Both the position numbers and the translations under genes were made by a program. From Pseudomonadota bacterium (GTDB lineage: Bacteria > Pseudomonadota > Gammaproteobacteria > Burkholderiales > Thiobacillaceae): a stretch of DNA of 40,639 nt. Each line of letters opens with the position of its first letter. The first letter of the stretch is position 1. Of this stretch, positions 1 through 8,283 are shown one piece after another. Under the pieces are notes generated by a model, which had not been told where the DNA came from, did no database searches, and saw nothing but the letters and a program-made list of their open reading frames with translations. The stretch spans positions 1 to 40,639 of the forward strand of contig JAUYET010000016.1 in assembly GCA_030691265.1 (NCBI GenBank), written 5' to 3'.

Positions 1-1327
1 GCTGGTTGACGAAGCTCTTGCGCCGCACCACCGAGCCGCCGACCTGCTCGCGCACGAACAGCATGATGGACATGGCGACGCCGGCGGCGGATGCGGCGAT
101 CAGCCCTACCGTCAGGGCCGCGCCGATCACCGTGGCGACCACCGCGAAATCGAACACGGTGGCGCGCGATTCGAGGAAACGCAGCGGTTCCGTGTCGATC
201 ATGCGCAGACCGATGACGATCAGTATCCCGGCCAGCGTGGCGATGGGAATCCAGGCGATGAAAGAACTCAACAGCAACGCGGCGATCAGCGCCAGCACGC
301 CTTCGGCGATGCCGGAAATGCGGGTTTGCCCGCCGCTGGTCAGGTTCACCAGCGAAGCGCCCATGGTGCCGGCGCCGGGAATGCCGCCGATGGCCGCCGA
401 GGTGATGTTGGCGACGCCCTGCGCCACCAGTTCGCGATTGGGTTCATGCCGGGTGCGCGCCATCTGGTCGATGACCACGCAGGTTTTCAGCGTATCGATG
501 GACAGCAGCGCCGCCAGGGTCAGCGCGCTACCGAGCAGGCCGGCGACCTGCGCCAGGGTGAGGCCGCCGATTTCATTCCAGCGTCCGGTGATGGTGCTGA
601 GGTAGCCTTCCCCGGTCGCCCCGATGGCGCCGAGCACCAGCTTGTTGTCGGCCAGCGTCTGCATCGACGGATCGTTGTTGGCGAGCGCGAAATAGGTCAG
701 CACGCCGGCGACGATGCCGAGGATGGTGCTGGGAATGGACTTCGTGATCTTGGGCGCGACCAATGCCACGAACACGGTTGCCGCGCCGACGGTGACGCCG
801 CGCAGATCCCACAATTCCGGCGAAATCAGGGCTTCCCACCAGACGGTGCCGGCCGGCGCGCCGACGAATTTCTGCGTCTGGCTGCCGATGATGATGAAGC
901 CGACGCCGGTCATGTAGCCGCTGACCACCGTGTAGGGGATGTATTTGATCAGCCTGCCGAAGCCCAGGAAACCGATCAGCATCTGAATCATGCCGGTGAG
1001 GATGCCCAGCACGGTCAGCAGCAGGACGATGCTGGCCGGCGCGACGCCCTGCCGCACCAGTTCGATGGCAAACGCCGACAGCACCGCGGCGGCAGGCGCA
1101 CACGGCGCGCTGATGAGCCGATCCGCGCCGCCCAAAGTCGGCGCGATCAACCCCAGCGCCGCTGCGCCGAGTATGCCGGCCAGCGCCCCGAAAGCGGCAT
1201 ATTCCGGACCGATCGCCGAGTAGATGGTGACGCCGAAGGCTACCGCCGCCGGCAGGGCCACCAGCATGGCGGCCAGACCGCCCCAGAAGTCACCGGGGAT
1301 GCGAAATTTTCCGGAAAATATTTGCAT
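1..1327 (-). CDS. SulP-family anion permease, 3' end cut by window edge
   Basis: Translating the minus strand from the ATG at 1327 gives 442 uninterrupted residues that run off the left edge, so the C-terminus (where a STAS domain would be expected) is not visible. The protein begins MQIFSGKFRIPGDFWGGLAA and is almost entirely hydrophobic helices. It contains the SulP signatures around VSGYMTGVGFIIIG and GGIPGAGTMGASLVNLTSGG. SulP proteins are inner-membrane carriers for sulfate, bicarbonate or related anions, and the substrate cannot be told from this sequence. An AAGG stretch lies about nine bases before the ATG. The gene is divergent from the CDF transporter, with 170 bp between them. It lies close to nif genes, but nothing shows co-regulation. 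Confidence 0.85.
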   Translation of the reverse strand, partial: MQIFSGKFRIPGDFWGGLAAMLVALPAAVAFGVTIYSAIGPEYAAFGALAGILGAAALGLIAPTLGGADRLISAPCAPAAAVLSAFAIELVRQGVAPASIVLLLTVLGILTGMIQMLIGFLGFGRLIKYIPYTVVSGYMTGVGFIIIGSQTQKFVGAPAGTVWWEALISPELWDLRGVTVGAATVFVALVAPKITKSIPSTILGIVAGVLTYFALANNDPSMQTLADNKLVLGAIGATGEGYLSTITGRWNEIGGLTLAQVAGLLGSALTLAALLSIDTLKTCVVIDQMARTRHEPNRELVAQGVANITSAAIGGIPGAGTMGASLVNLTSGGQTRISGIAEGVLALIAALLLSSFIAWIPIATLAGILIVIGLRMIDTEPLRFLESRATVFDFAVVATVIGAALTVGLIAASAAGVAMSIMLFVREQVGGSVVRRKSFVNQ

Positions 1328-1497
1328 GGGCGATGACCTTGTAACGGAGGTGGAAAAAGTACGCAGTTGTACTGCTGCGACACGGGTGCCCGCTAGTGGG
1401 TATTTGCGGAGAAGGCAATATTTCCTGCCAGGTCTCCAGCGGCTGTGCCGGCAACCTGGCAGCCTGCGAGAATGCCGACGACGACTGACCTCTGCTC

Positions 1498-2403
1498 ATG
1501 CTCCCCGATAACCTGAAACGCTACGCCTGGCTTTCCATTGCCGCCGCCCTGGCCACCATCCTGCTGAAGGGCACGGCCTGGTGGCTGACCGGCTCGGTGG
1601 GCCTGCTCTCCGACGCGCTGGAATCCTTCGTCAATCTGGCCGGGGCGTTGATGGCCTTGTCCATGCTGTCGCTGGCGGCGCAACCGGCCGACGAGCACCA
1701 CCCGCACGGGCACGGCAAGGCAGAGTATTTTTCCAGCGCCTTCGAGGGCTTTCTCATCATCGTCGCCGCCATCGGCATCGCCTACGCCGCCATCGATCGA
1801 CTCATGCATCCACGCCCGCTGGAGGCTGTCGGCATCGGCCTCGCGGTGTCGGTGATCGCCTCGATCATCAATTTCGCCACCGCGCGCAGTCTGATGAAGG
1901 TGGGGCGCAAATACCGCTCCATCACGCTGGAAGCGGATGCCCACCACCTGCTCACCGATGTCTGGACTTCGGTCGGCGTCATCTTCGGCGTCGGCCTGGT
2001 GGGCCTGGGCGGCTGGCTCTGGCTCGACCCGGTGATCGCCCTGCTGGTGGCGGCCAACATCGTCTGGACTGGCTGGCAGTTGCTGAACCGCTCCGCCGCC
2101 GGCCTGATGGATGTTTCCCTGCCGGAAGCGGAACTCAAGGCGATCGAACAGGTGCTGGACGGCTATCGTCGGCAGGGACTGGAGTTTCATGCGCTGCGCA
2201 CGCGCCAGGCTGGTGCGCGCGCCTTCGCCACCCTGCATGTACTGGTGCCCGGCGCCTGGAATGTGCAGGTCGGCCACGACTGGTGCGAACGCATCGAAGC
2301 CGACATCCGTAGCGTGCTATCCCATGTGCACGTCACCACCCACCTGGAACCGCGCGAAGACCCGCTTTCGCAGTCGGATCGGGATCTGGATCGGCCTGCC
2401 TAG
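1498..2403 (+). CDS. Cation diffusion facilitator (CDF) family metal exporter, FieF/YiiP-like
   Basis: A 301-residue protein with the CDF layout: six predicted membrane helices over about residues 10-205, then a cytoplasmic ferredoxin-like C-terminal domain that includes the family HxLRTRQ-type segment (HALRTRQAG). The QPADxxHxxGHGKAE motif (about residues 62-76) is intact and matches the loop of E. coli FieF. CDF proteins export Zn, Fe, Mn, Co or Cd in exchange for protons. By alignment from memory with YiiP, the transmembrane site A residues would be E42, N46, H150 and D154 rather than D, D, H, D. The substrate therefore cannot be assumed. The gene stands alone, convergent with nifS, with a hairpin region between them. 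Confidence 0.88.
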   Translation: MLPDNLKRYAWLSIAAALATILLKGTAWWLTGSVGLLSDALESFVNLAGALMALSMLSLAAQPADEHHPHGHGKAEYFSSAFEGFLIIVAAIGIAYAAIDRLMHPRPLEAVGIGLAVSVIASIINFATARSLMKVGRKYRSITLEADAHHLLTDVWTSVGVIFGVGLVGLGGWLWLDPVIALLVAANIVWTGWQLLNRSAAGLMDVSLPEAELKAIEQVLDGYRRQGLEFHALRTRQAGARAFATLHVLVPGAWNVQVGHDWCERIEADIRSVLSHVHVTTHLEPREDPLSQSDRDLDRPA

Positions 2404-2410
2404 CTGTGCT

Positions 2411-2428
2411 GTGCGAATGAATTCGCAC
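2411..2428. repeat. Small perfect hairpin after the CDF gene
   Basis: GTGCGAAT-GA-ATTCGCAC is an 18-base palindrome that begins eight bases after the CDF stop codon. It may help end plus-strand transcription together with the adjacent hairpin at 2440-2463, but no T-run follows on the plus strand. Confidence 0.4.
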
Positions 2429-2432
2429 CCGT

Positions 2433-2463
2433 AAAAAAGCCCGCCCTCCGTGAAGAGAGCGGG
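2433..2463 (-). terminator. Rho-independent terminator after nifS
   Basis: A 9-bp stem with one mismatch (2440-2448 with 2455-2463, 6-base loop) is followed on the minus strand by a T6 run (2438-2433). It lies 45 bases after the nifS stop and faces the convergent CDF gene. Confidence 0.7.
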
Positions 2464-2507
2464 TGAATCACCTTTACCGAGACGGTTCGGGTGGGGGAAC
2501 GGGTGAG

Positions 2508-3716
2508 CTAGGCGTAAACCGGTGCAAAGGCTTTTTCCGGTTCAGTTGCCGGACCGGTTTCGCCCCAGTAGGGCGACATCTTGCGCAGTTGGGCGATGAT
2601 TTCCGGGGTGACTTCGATGACTCGGTCGATCTCGGCTTCGGTGGTGTAGCGCGACAGCGAGAAGCGGGTGGTGCCGTGCGCGGCGGTGTACGGAATGCCC
2701 ATCGCGCGCATGACGTGGCTGGGTTCCAGGCTGCCTGAGGTACAGGCCGAGCCGCTCGATGCGGCGATGCCGAACTTGTTCAGCAGCAGCAGGATGGCTT
2801 CGCCCTCGATGAACTCGAAGGCGATGTTGCTGGTATTGGGCAGGCGGTTGGTCACGTCGCCGGTGGCGAAGGCGCGCGGCACCTTGGCCAGGATGCCGGC
2901 TTCCAGCTTGTCGCGCAGGCGGCGGACTTCGGTGTTCTCGTGATGCATCGCCGCCTGCGCCAGTTCGCAGGCCATGCCGAGGCCGACGATGGAGGCAGTG
3001 TTTTCGGTGCCGGCGCGGCGTCCGCGTTCCTGATGGCCGCCTCTCAATAAAGGACGGAAACGCACGCCGCGTTTCAGATACAGCACGCCGATGCCCTTGG
3101 GCGCGTGCAGCTTGTGGCCGGACAGCGACAGCATGTCGATCTTGCTGGTCTTCAGGTCGATCGGCACTTTGCCCACCGCCTGCACCGCGTCGGTGTGGAA
3201 CAGCACCCCGGCGGCATGCGCCATTTCGGCCATTTCCAGCACCGGGAAGAAGCTGCCGGTTTCGTTGTTGGCCCACATCACGGACACCACGGCGACGCGG
3301 TCGGACAGCAGCTTGGCGTAGGCGTCGAGGTCCAAGCGGCCGCGTTCGTCCACCTTCAGGGTGTGCACCTTGTAGCCTTCTTTCTCCAGATGCGCGCACA
3401 ACGCCAGTACGGCCGGATGCTCAATGCTGGTGGTGATGATTTCCTTCTTGTCCGGGTTGGCCTTGGTCGCCGACAGGATGGCGGTGGAATCGGATTCCGT
3501 GCCGCAGGAGGTGAAGATGATTTCCGAATCGTGCTCGGCGCCGATCAATTCCTGCACCTGCAGGCGCGCCTTCTTGATCGCCAGACCAACCTTGTTGCCG
3601 AAGCTGTGCATCGAGGAAGGGTTGCCGAACTGCTCGGTGAAGTAGGGCAACATCGCCGCCACGACGGCGTCGTCGACGCGGGTGGTAGCGTTGTTGTCGA
3701 GGTAGATGCCGTCCAT
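2508..3716 (-). CDS. nifS: Cysteine desulfurase NifS
   Basis: NifS takes sulfur from L-cysteine and delivers it, as a persulfide, to the NifU scaffold for Fe-S cluster assembly. The 402-residue protein starts at ATG 3716 with MDGIYLDNNATTRVDDAVVA. The PLP-binding lysine is K202 in LSLSGHKLHAPKG and the catalytic cysteine is C325 in SSGSACTSGSLEPSH. From memory, both fall at the same positions as in Azotobacter NifS. The GNPSSMHSFG and HTDAVQAVG motifs are also present. The frame stays open upstream of this ATG through the nifU-nifS spacer, but that extension has no family similarity, while the chosen start gives the exact family N-terminus. It is the last gene of iscA-nifU-nifS, after a 116-bp spacer that holds a large inverted repeat, and is followed by a terminator. 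Confidence 0.95.
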   Translation of the reverse strand: MDGIYLDNNATTRVDDAVVAAMLPYFTEQFGNPSSMHSFGNKVGLAIKKARLQVQELIGAEHDSEIIFTSCGTESDSTAILSATKANPDKKEIITTSIEHPAVLALCAHLEKEGYKVHTLKVDERGRLDLDAYAKLLSDRVAVVSVMWANNETGSFFPVLEMAEMAHAAGVLFHTDAVQAVGKVPIDLKTSKIDMLSLSGHKLHAPKGIGVLYLKRGVRFRPLLRGGHQERGRRAGTENTASIVGLGMACELAQAAMHHENTEVRRLRDKLEAGILAKVPRAFATGDVTNRLPNTSNIAFEFIEGEAILLLLNKFGIAASSGSACTSGSLEPSHVMRAMGIPYTAAHGTTRFSLSRYTTEAEIDRVIEVTPEIIAQLRKMSPYWGETGPATEPEKAFAPVYA

Positions 3717-3744
3717 GATGGCTCCTTGGGTTGTTCGGCTACGG

Positions 3745-3821
3745 CGTAGGTTGGGCAAAGCGAAGCGTGCCCAACAAATCACCGTTGCAAGTTGGGCACG
3801 CTTCGCTTTGCCCAACCTACG
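3745..3821. repeat. GTAG-headed REP pair (BIME-like), AAAGCGAAGCGT family, between nifU and nifS
   Basis: A perfect inverted repeat of 30 bp (3746-3775 with 3791-3820, plus one more pair at 3745/3821) encloses 15 bases. Each arm is itself a unit: GTAG, then GTTGGGC, a 12-base loop AAAGCGAAGCGT, and GCCCAAC. That is the foot-plus-hairpin form of REP sequences, here as two units in inverted orientation with their GTAG feet outside. The nifU-nifS mRNA could fold into either one long stem or two smaller hairpins. Confidence 0.85.
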
Positions 3822-3832
3822 GGTTACTGGGT

Positions 3833-4726
3833 TTACGGGTGACTGGCCGCTCTTGAAAGCGAACCGGCGCGGCTGGGCACGATCTTGACGAACTCGCCGA
3901 GGTCTTCCATCAGCTTCTGCTGGATGCCTTGCAGGGTCAGCGCTTCCATCTGGCAGCCGGCGCAGGCGCCGGTCATGTTGACGTAGATGGTCTTGCCGTC
4001 CACATCCACCAGTTCGATGTCGCCATGGTCGCGCTGCAACTGCGGGCGGACCGCATCCAGCACCATTTCGATGCGCTTGATGCGTTGCAGATTGGTTAAT
4101 TTTCCCGGCTTGGCTTCTTCCGGAACCGCCACCGTATGCGGGCTGAAGGTCTCGCCGCGCTCGGCCATCACCTTCACCAGGATTTCCTCGATGCCTTCGT
4201 GGCAGGACGAGCAGCCGCCACCGGCCTTGGTGTAGTTGATGACGTCTTCCACCGAGGACAGGTTGTTGGCGCGCACGGTGTCTTCGATCAGCACCGCGTC
4301 GATGGCGAAGCACTTGCAGATCAGCGCGCCTTCTTCGTGGTCGTCGCTCCAGACGTCGCCGCGATAGTTGGCGACGGCGGCATGCAAGGCTTCGCGTCCC
4401 ATCACCGAACAGTGCATCTTTTCCGGCGGCAGGCCGTCGAGATAATCGGCGATGTCCTGGTTGCTGACCTTGAGTGCTGCGTCCAGCGTCATGCCCTTGA
4501 TGATCTCGGTCAGCGCCGAACTGGAGGCGATGGCGGAGCCGCAGCCGAAGGTCTGGAAACTGGCGTCCTGGATGGTTTCCGTGTCCGGATCGACCTTCAA
4601 CATCAGGCGCAGCGCGTCGCCGCAATTCAGCGAACCGACATCGCCGACCGCGTTGGCGTTATCCAGCGCGCCGGCATTGCGCGGGCTGAAGAAGTGATCC
4701 TTGACCTTGTCTGTGTAGTCCCACAT
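3833..4726 (-). CDS. nifU: Fe-S cluster scaffold protein NifU (three-domain form)
   Basis: Full-length modular NifU of 297 residues, the scaffold on which Fe-S clusters for nitrogenase are built. The N-terminal IscU-like domain carries C35 (LNCGD), C62 (FGCGSA) and C106 (MHCSVMG). The central permanent [2Fe-2S] domain carries C137 and C139 (ICKCF) plus C172 and C175 (GGCSSCHEG). The C-terminal Nfu domain carries C255 and C258 (GACAGCQ). All nine cysteines expected for NifU are present. The start, [19 protein letters not shown], is the family start, and a GGAG lies just upstream. Full-length NifU is typical of diazotrophs but also occurs in some Epsilonproteobacteria, so the nif assignment rests on the neighbours and promoters as well. 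Confidence 0.95.
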   Translation of the reverse strand: MWDYTDKVKDHFFSPRNAGALDNANAVGDVGSLNCGDALRLMLKVDPDTETIQDASFQTFGCGSAIASSSALTEIIKGMTLDAALKVSNQDIADYLDGLPPEKMHCSVMGREALHAAVANYRGDVWSDDHEEGALICKCFAIDAVLIEDTVRANNLSSVEDVINYTKAGGGCSSCHEGIEEILVKVMAERGETFSPHTVAVPEEAKPGKLTNLQRIKRIEMVLDAVRPQLQRDHGDIELVDVDGKTIYVNMTGACAGCQMEALTLQGIQQKLMEDLGEFVKIVPSRAGSLSRAASHP

Positions 4727-4770
4727 GGCGGGCTCCTAAATTTTTTCGTCGCAACGCGACACTGACTGCT

Positions 4771-4796
4771 CCCCTCCCCCGCAAGCGGGGGAGGGG
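4771..4796. repeat. GC-rich hairpin between iscA and nifU
   Basis: CCCCTCCCCCGC-AA-GCGGGGGAGGGG is a perfect 12-bp inverted repeat with a very short loop, in the 149-bp iscA-nifU spacer. On the minus strand a run of T with interruptions lies about 30 bases further on (near 4740-4746), too far for a standard terminator. It may be an mRNA stabiliser or a repeat of another family, since it has no GTAG foot. Confidence 0.7.
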
Positions 4797-4875
4797 CTGG
4801 GGCAGCCAGAGACTTGGCCGACGTTGTTGGGCGGCCTAGTCGGTTGGCTGGTAGTTACACCAGAGAGGGAGAATT

Positions 4876-5199
4876 TCAAGCTGAAAAGGATGAACCGCAC
4901 GCGCAACTGCTGGTCGCGTTCGGATTGACGAACTTGAAGCCGGAGCCGTTCAGGCTATCGACGAAATCCACCGTAATGCCTTGCAGCAGCGGTGCGGAGA
5001 AGGGATCGACCAGCAGCGTGACGCCGTCCATTTCGACCACCACATCGTCCTCGGTCTGGCTCTCTTCCAGTTTCATGCCGTACTGAAAACCGGAACAACC
5101 GCCGCCGGAAATGGAGATGCGCAGACCGGCTACCGGCGTGGCCGCGCCTTTGATGAACTTGTCGATGGCGGCGATGGCGGAAGGGGTGAGAGTGATCAT
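4876..5199 (-). CDS. iscA: IscA/HesB-type A-type Fe-S carrier, nif-associated
   Basis: A 107-residue A-type carrier protein that accepts or transfers Fe-S clusters or iron. The three conserved cysteines are C35 (GGGCSGFQYG), C99 and C101 (SSCACGSSF near the C-terminus). The length is typical for the family. An AGGAG lies about six bases before the ATG. It is the first gene of iscA-nifU-nifS, the same order as iscA-nif, nifU, nifS in Azotobacter. Behind it lies a consensus -24/-12 element, so it is probably made with nitrogenase rather than for housekeeping. The alternative, a general IscA or ErpA, is less likely in this setting. Confidence 0.92.
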   Translation of the reverse strand: MITLTPSAIAAIDKFIKGAATPVAGLRISISGGGCSGFQYGMKLEESQTEDDVVVEMDGVTLLVDPFSAPLLQGITVDFVDSLNGSGFKFVNPNATSSCACGSSFSA

Positions 5200-5244
5200 G
5201 ATGGGCTCCTGTCGGGATGTCGGGGTGACGATGGAGAAGTATTC

Positions 5245-5259
5245 GCAAGGGCTGTGCCA
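5245..5259 (-). promoter_or_regulatory. Sigma-54 (RpoN) -24/-12 promoter for iscA-nifU-nifS
   Basis: Read on the minus strand, the sequence is TGGCAC-AGCCC-TTGC, an exact match to the sigma-54 consensus TGGCAC-N5-TTGC. Transcription would start near 5233, leaving a leader of about 34 bases before the iscA ATG at 5199. Position, orientation and the nif context support it. Confidence 0.8.
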
Positions 5260-5295
5260 GCCTGGCTTCTATCTGTAACTTGTTGTTATTTAAGG

Positions 5296-5323
5296 GGGGT
5301 TGAACTGGATGCGATTCAACCCC
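5296..5323. repeat. 9-bp inverted repeat upstream of the iscA promoter
   Basis: GGGGTTGAA (5296-5304) pairs perfectly with TTCAACCCC (5315-5323) across 10 bases. It lies between the minus-strand sigma-54 promoter and the NifA-type site. It could be a binding site for another regulator or a structural element. No matching family is recognised. Confidence 0.5.
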
Positions 5324-5353
5324 GGTGTTTGGAGTCGTACCGCCGAGAGTGCT

Positions 5354-5369
5354 TGTAGGGTTTGCGACA
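5354..5369. promoter_or_regulatory. NifA upstream activator site shared by iscA and flavodoxin promoters
   Basis: TGT-AGGGTTTGCG-ACA is an exact TGT-N10-ACA NifA site. Its centre is about 128 bp from the predicted iscA start and about 123 bp from the predicted flavodoxin start, in the usual -80 to -150 range for both. A weaker copy, TGT-N10-ACC, lies at 5326-5341. The short motif can occur by chance, so the support comes from its placement between two sigma-54 elements. Confidence 0.65.
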
Positions 5370-5396
5370 GGCGGGAAGTTGACGGCGTCGTCAAGC

Positions 5397-6072
<676 letters not shown>

Positions 6073-6133
6073 GATGCCCTTGGGTAACCTGGGCAGTTGC
6101 CGCGGCTTATTTTCTGGCAGTACCCCGGAAACG

Positions 6134-6159
6134 AAAAAGGCCACTCCGAAAAGTGGCCT
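6134..6159 (-). terminator. Rho-independent terminator of the tRNA operon
   Basis: The perfect 8-bp stem AGGCCACT/AGTGGCCT (6138-6145 with 6152-6159, loop CCGAAA) is followed on the minus strand by T5. It lies just downstream of tRNA-His. Confidence 0.85.
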
Positions 6160-6174
6160 GACTCGTTGATTCTT

Positions 6175-6251
6175 TGGGGCGATGGATGGGTTTCGAACCC
6201 ACGACCACCGGAATCACAATCCGGTGCTCTACCAACTGAGCTACCACCGCC
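6175..6251 (-). tRNA. tRNA-His (anticodon GTG)
   Basis: A complete cloverleaf with acceptor stem GCGGTGG/CCATCGC, D arm with AGCTCAGTTGGTAGAGC, anticodon loop TTGTGAT and T loop GTTCGAA. The extra G at -1 opposite C73, a histidine tRNA hallmark, is present (6251 with 6178). The CCA end is encoded (6177-6175). Last gene of the Pro-Arg-His tRNA operon. Confidence 0.97.
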
Positions 6252-6257
6252 ACTGAC

Positions 6258-6334
6258 TGGTCTGCCCGACAGGGATCGAACCTGTAACCCCCAGCTTAGA
6301 AGGCTGGTGCTCTATCCAATTGAGCTACGGGCAG
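6258..6334 (-). tRNA. tRNA-Arg (anticodon TCT)
   Basis: Acceptor stem CTGCCCG/CGGGCAG, discriminator A, encoded CCA (6260-6258), anticodon loop CTTCTAA reading AGA codons, and T loop GTTCGAT. It lies between tRNA-Pro and tRNA-His in the same direction. Confidence 0.97.
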
Positions 6335-6374
6335 TTTCCCGCGGGCATTCGGAATTTCATAGCCGGGAACTATT

Positions 6375-6451
<77 letters not shown>

Positions 6452-6461
6452 AAGGCGCAGA

Positions 6462-6490
6462 AATATAACCGTGCAGAGGGGAAAAAGCAA
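6462..6490 (-). promoter_or_regulatory. Sigma-70 promoter of the tRNA-Pro/Arg/His operon
   Basis: On the minus strand, TTGCTT (6490-6485), 17 bp, then TATATT (6467-6462), with a GC-rich stretch between the -10 and the tRNA. The start would fall only a few bases before the mature tRNA-Pro 5' end. A GC-rich discriminator is typical of stringently controlled stable-RNA promoters. Confidence 0.7.
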
Positions 6491-6547
6491 CGCTGCCGGG
6501 CGTCCATTCGCTAGAATTACTGGCTTTATTTCTCAACCCTTCTCGCC

Positions 6548-7396
6548 ATGACCGCCCGCTTAATTGATGGCAAATCTCTTGCCGACAACTTGCTTAACGA
6601 TATCAAACGCCAGGTGGACGCACGACTAGCGTCCGGACTTCGCGCGCCGGGGCTTGCGGTCATTCTGCTCGGCGGCGACCCTGCTTCCAGTATCTATGTG
6701 CGTAACAAACGCCTGGCCTGCGAAAAATCGGGCGTCATTTCCATTTCCCACGATCTGCCCATCTCGACGTCTCAATCCGATTTGTTGGCGTTGATCGATC
6801 GGTTGAATCTTGACCCGACTGTCGATGGGATACTGGTTCAGGCGCCGCTGCCCGGCCACATCGATACCGAAGCGGTGATCGAACGCATTCTGCCAGGCAA
6901 GGATGTGGATGGCTTTCATCCTTACAACGTGGGCCGTCTCGCGGTGCGCAACCCCTTGCTACGCTCATGTACGCCCTATGGCGTGATGCATTTGCTGGCC
7001 AGCACAGGGGAGACCTTGCGCGGCAAACATGCCGTTGTTGTGGGCGCGTCCAACCATGTCGGGCGCCCCATGGCATTGGAACTGCTCATGGCTGGCTGTA
7101 CGGTGACAATTTGCCACTCTGCAACGGTGGATTTGCCTGGCCATGTCGCTCAGGCGGATATCGTGGTGGCAGCAGTGGGGCGTCCAGAAATGGTTCAGGG
7201 CGCCTGGATCAAACCCGGGGCCATCGTCATCGACATCGGCATCAACCGCTTGGATGACGGCCGCCTGGCAGGCGATGTGGAGTTCAAGTCTGCGCAGGAG
7301 AGAGCCGGCTGGATCACCCCCGTGCCAGGCGGTGTTGGACCGATGACGGTCGCAACGCTGCTGCAAAACACGCTGGAAGCGACTCTGAAACATTGA
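6548..7396 (+). CDS. folD: Bifunctional methylenetetrahydrofolate dehydrogenase/cyclohydrolase FolD
   Basis: FolD interconverts 5,10-methylene-THF and 10-formyl-THF using NADP, supplying one-carbon units to purine and formylmethionyl-tRNA synthesis. The protein has 282 residues, normal for the family. Y50 and K54 (YVRNK) are the catalytic pair, D121 is in [12 protein letters not shown], the Rossmann segment is [17 protein letters not shown], and the C-terminal motif is [11 protein letters not shown]. The substrate-loop motif, usually QLPLP, reads QAPLP here (residues 98-102). No Shine-Dalgarno sequence is visible before the ATG; the preceding bases are pyrimidine-rich. The gene is convergent with the phosphatase gene. 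Confidence 0.95.
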   Translation: MTARLIDGKSLADNLLNDIKRQVDARLASGLRAPGLAVILLGGDPASSIYVRNKRLACEKSGVISISHDLPISTSQSDLLALIDRLNLDPTVDGILVQAPLPGHIDTEAVIERILPGKDVDGFHPYNVGRLAVRNPLLRSCTPYGVMHLLASTGETLRGKHAVVVGASNHVGRPMALELLMAGCTVTICHSATVDLPGHVAQADIVVAAVGRPEMVQGAWIKPGAIVIDIGINRLDDGRLAGDVEFKSAQERAGWITPVPGGVGPMTVATLLQNTLEATLKH

Positions 7397-7405
7397 TGCC
7401 GTTCA

Positions 7406-7438
7406 TTCAGCGCCGCGATGCAACAAGCCGGCGCTGAA
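7406..7438. terminator. Hairpin between convergent folD and phosphatase genes
   Basis: The perfect 10-bp inverted repeat TTCAGCGCCG (7406-7415) / CGGCGCTGAA (7429-7438) fills the 51-bp convergent gap. It could stop transcription from both sides, but no T-run is present, so intrinsic termination is not certain. Confidence 0.45.
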
Positions 7439-7447
7439 CAGGCGTGC

Positions 7448-8203
7448 TCAAACCAACCAGGTCTGGATATGGGCCAAATCCAGTACGCCCTTTTCGCCGC
7501 GTCCGACCTGGTCGAGTCGTTCGTAAGGCGCGCCCGGCTCGCCCAGATCGGAGAGGACGGCCAAGGCGCCGCTGAAATCGTGCTCGCGGGTGTAGTCATT
7601 GATCGTGACGACAGTACGCAGATTTGCCCCCAGCGAGGCGCGAATACCGTTCTCCGAATCTTCGAAGGCCAGACATTCCTCCGGCTTCAGCCCGAGTTGT
7701 TGCATGGCCCAGATATAAATATCCGGAGCCGGCTTCTTGGCTGGAACGATGTCTCCGGCTGCAATCACCTGGAACCATTCCGGACCATCCGGTGCCAGGC
7801 TATGGCGTAGCAGTTCGGTGACATTTTCCGGCGTGGTCGTGGTTGCGACCCCCAATATCAGACCCTTGGCGCGCGCCTCCTGGAGCAAACGCTTCACACC
7901 AGGACGCAGCGGGATGCCGCCCTGCGCCAACATGCGGGTGTAATGCGCGGTTTTAGCCTTATGTAACGCAGCCACCATTGCCTCGAAGTCGGCCGGCTTG
8001 ACGTAGTCCGGGCGGAAATGGTCAACGTAGTAATTCATCCGCTCCTTGCCGCCAGTGACCGCCAGAAGTTGCCCATAGAGCGCTACATCCCAGTTCCAGT
8101 CCAGCCCGAATTCCTGGAATGCAGCATTGAATGCCGGACGATGACCGTCCCGTTCGGTATCCGCCAATGTTCCGTCCACATCGAAGAGCAGTGCTTTGAT
8201 CAT
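7448..8203 (-). CDS. cbbY: HAD-family sugar phosphatase, CbbY-like
   Basis: A 251-residue HAD hydrolase with a cap domain. Motif I is FDVDGTLADTE (nucleophile D8, acid D10), motif II is the ATTTT segment, the motif III lysine is in AKKPAPDIY, and motif IV is EDSENGIRA. The cap motif TGGKERMNYYVDH and the HKAKT segment closely resemble CbbY of Calvin-cycle bacteria, which hydrolyses xylulose-1,5-bisphosphate, an inhibitor of RuBisCO. The likeness to CbbY is stronger than to phosphoglycolate phosphatase Gph. No cbb genes are in the window, so a role in carbon fixation is inference. It stands alone, divergent from the unknown gene at 8284. Confidence 0.82.
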   Translation of the reverse strand: MIKALLFDVDGTLADTERDGHRPAFNAAFQEFGLDWNWDVALYGQLLAVTGGKERMNYYVDHFRPDYVKPADFEAMVAALHKAKTAHYTRMLAQGGIPLRPGVKRLLQEARAKGLILGVATTTTPENVTELLRHSLAPDGPEWFQVIAAGDIVPAKKPAPDIYIWAMQQLGLKPEECLAFEDSENGIRASLGANLRTVVTINDYTREHDFSGALAVLSDLGEPGAPYERLDQVGRGEKGVLDLAHIQTWLV

Positions 8204-8224
8204 GAGAATCCTTGAATGAAGCGT

Positions 8225-8253
8225 TTATTCAATTAGTTAGCGACGGGTAGAAT
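8225..8253 (+). promoter_or_regulatory. Possible sigma-70 promoter for the 8284 gene
   Basis: TTATTC, 17 bp, TAGAAT, ending 30 bases before the ATG at 8284. The -10 is good and the -35 weak. It lies in the short divergent region shared with the phosphatase gene. Confidence 0.35.
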
Positions 8254-8283
8254 GCTGATTTTAGCCTGTACGCGGGATCACTT

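Noticed and set aside
326-1336. A 336-codon plus-strand frame opposite the SulP gene
   Set aside because: The minus-strand frame gives a clear SulP permease; the plus frame is Ala/Gly/Asp/His-rich complement sequence.
3745-3821. CRISPR-like repeat near nifS
   Set aside because: It is a single inverted pair, not regularly spaced direct repeats with unique spacers. No cas genes are nearby and no CRISPR array was seen anywhere in the window.
3717-4625. A long in-frame extension of nifS through the spacer and into nifU
   Set aside because: The NifS N-terminus matches the family exactly at ATG 3716. The extension is the translation of the inverted repeat and of nifU in another frame, so it is not a fusion protein.
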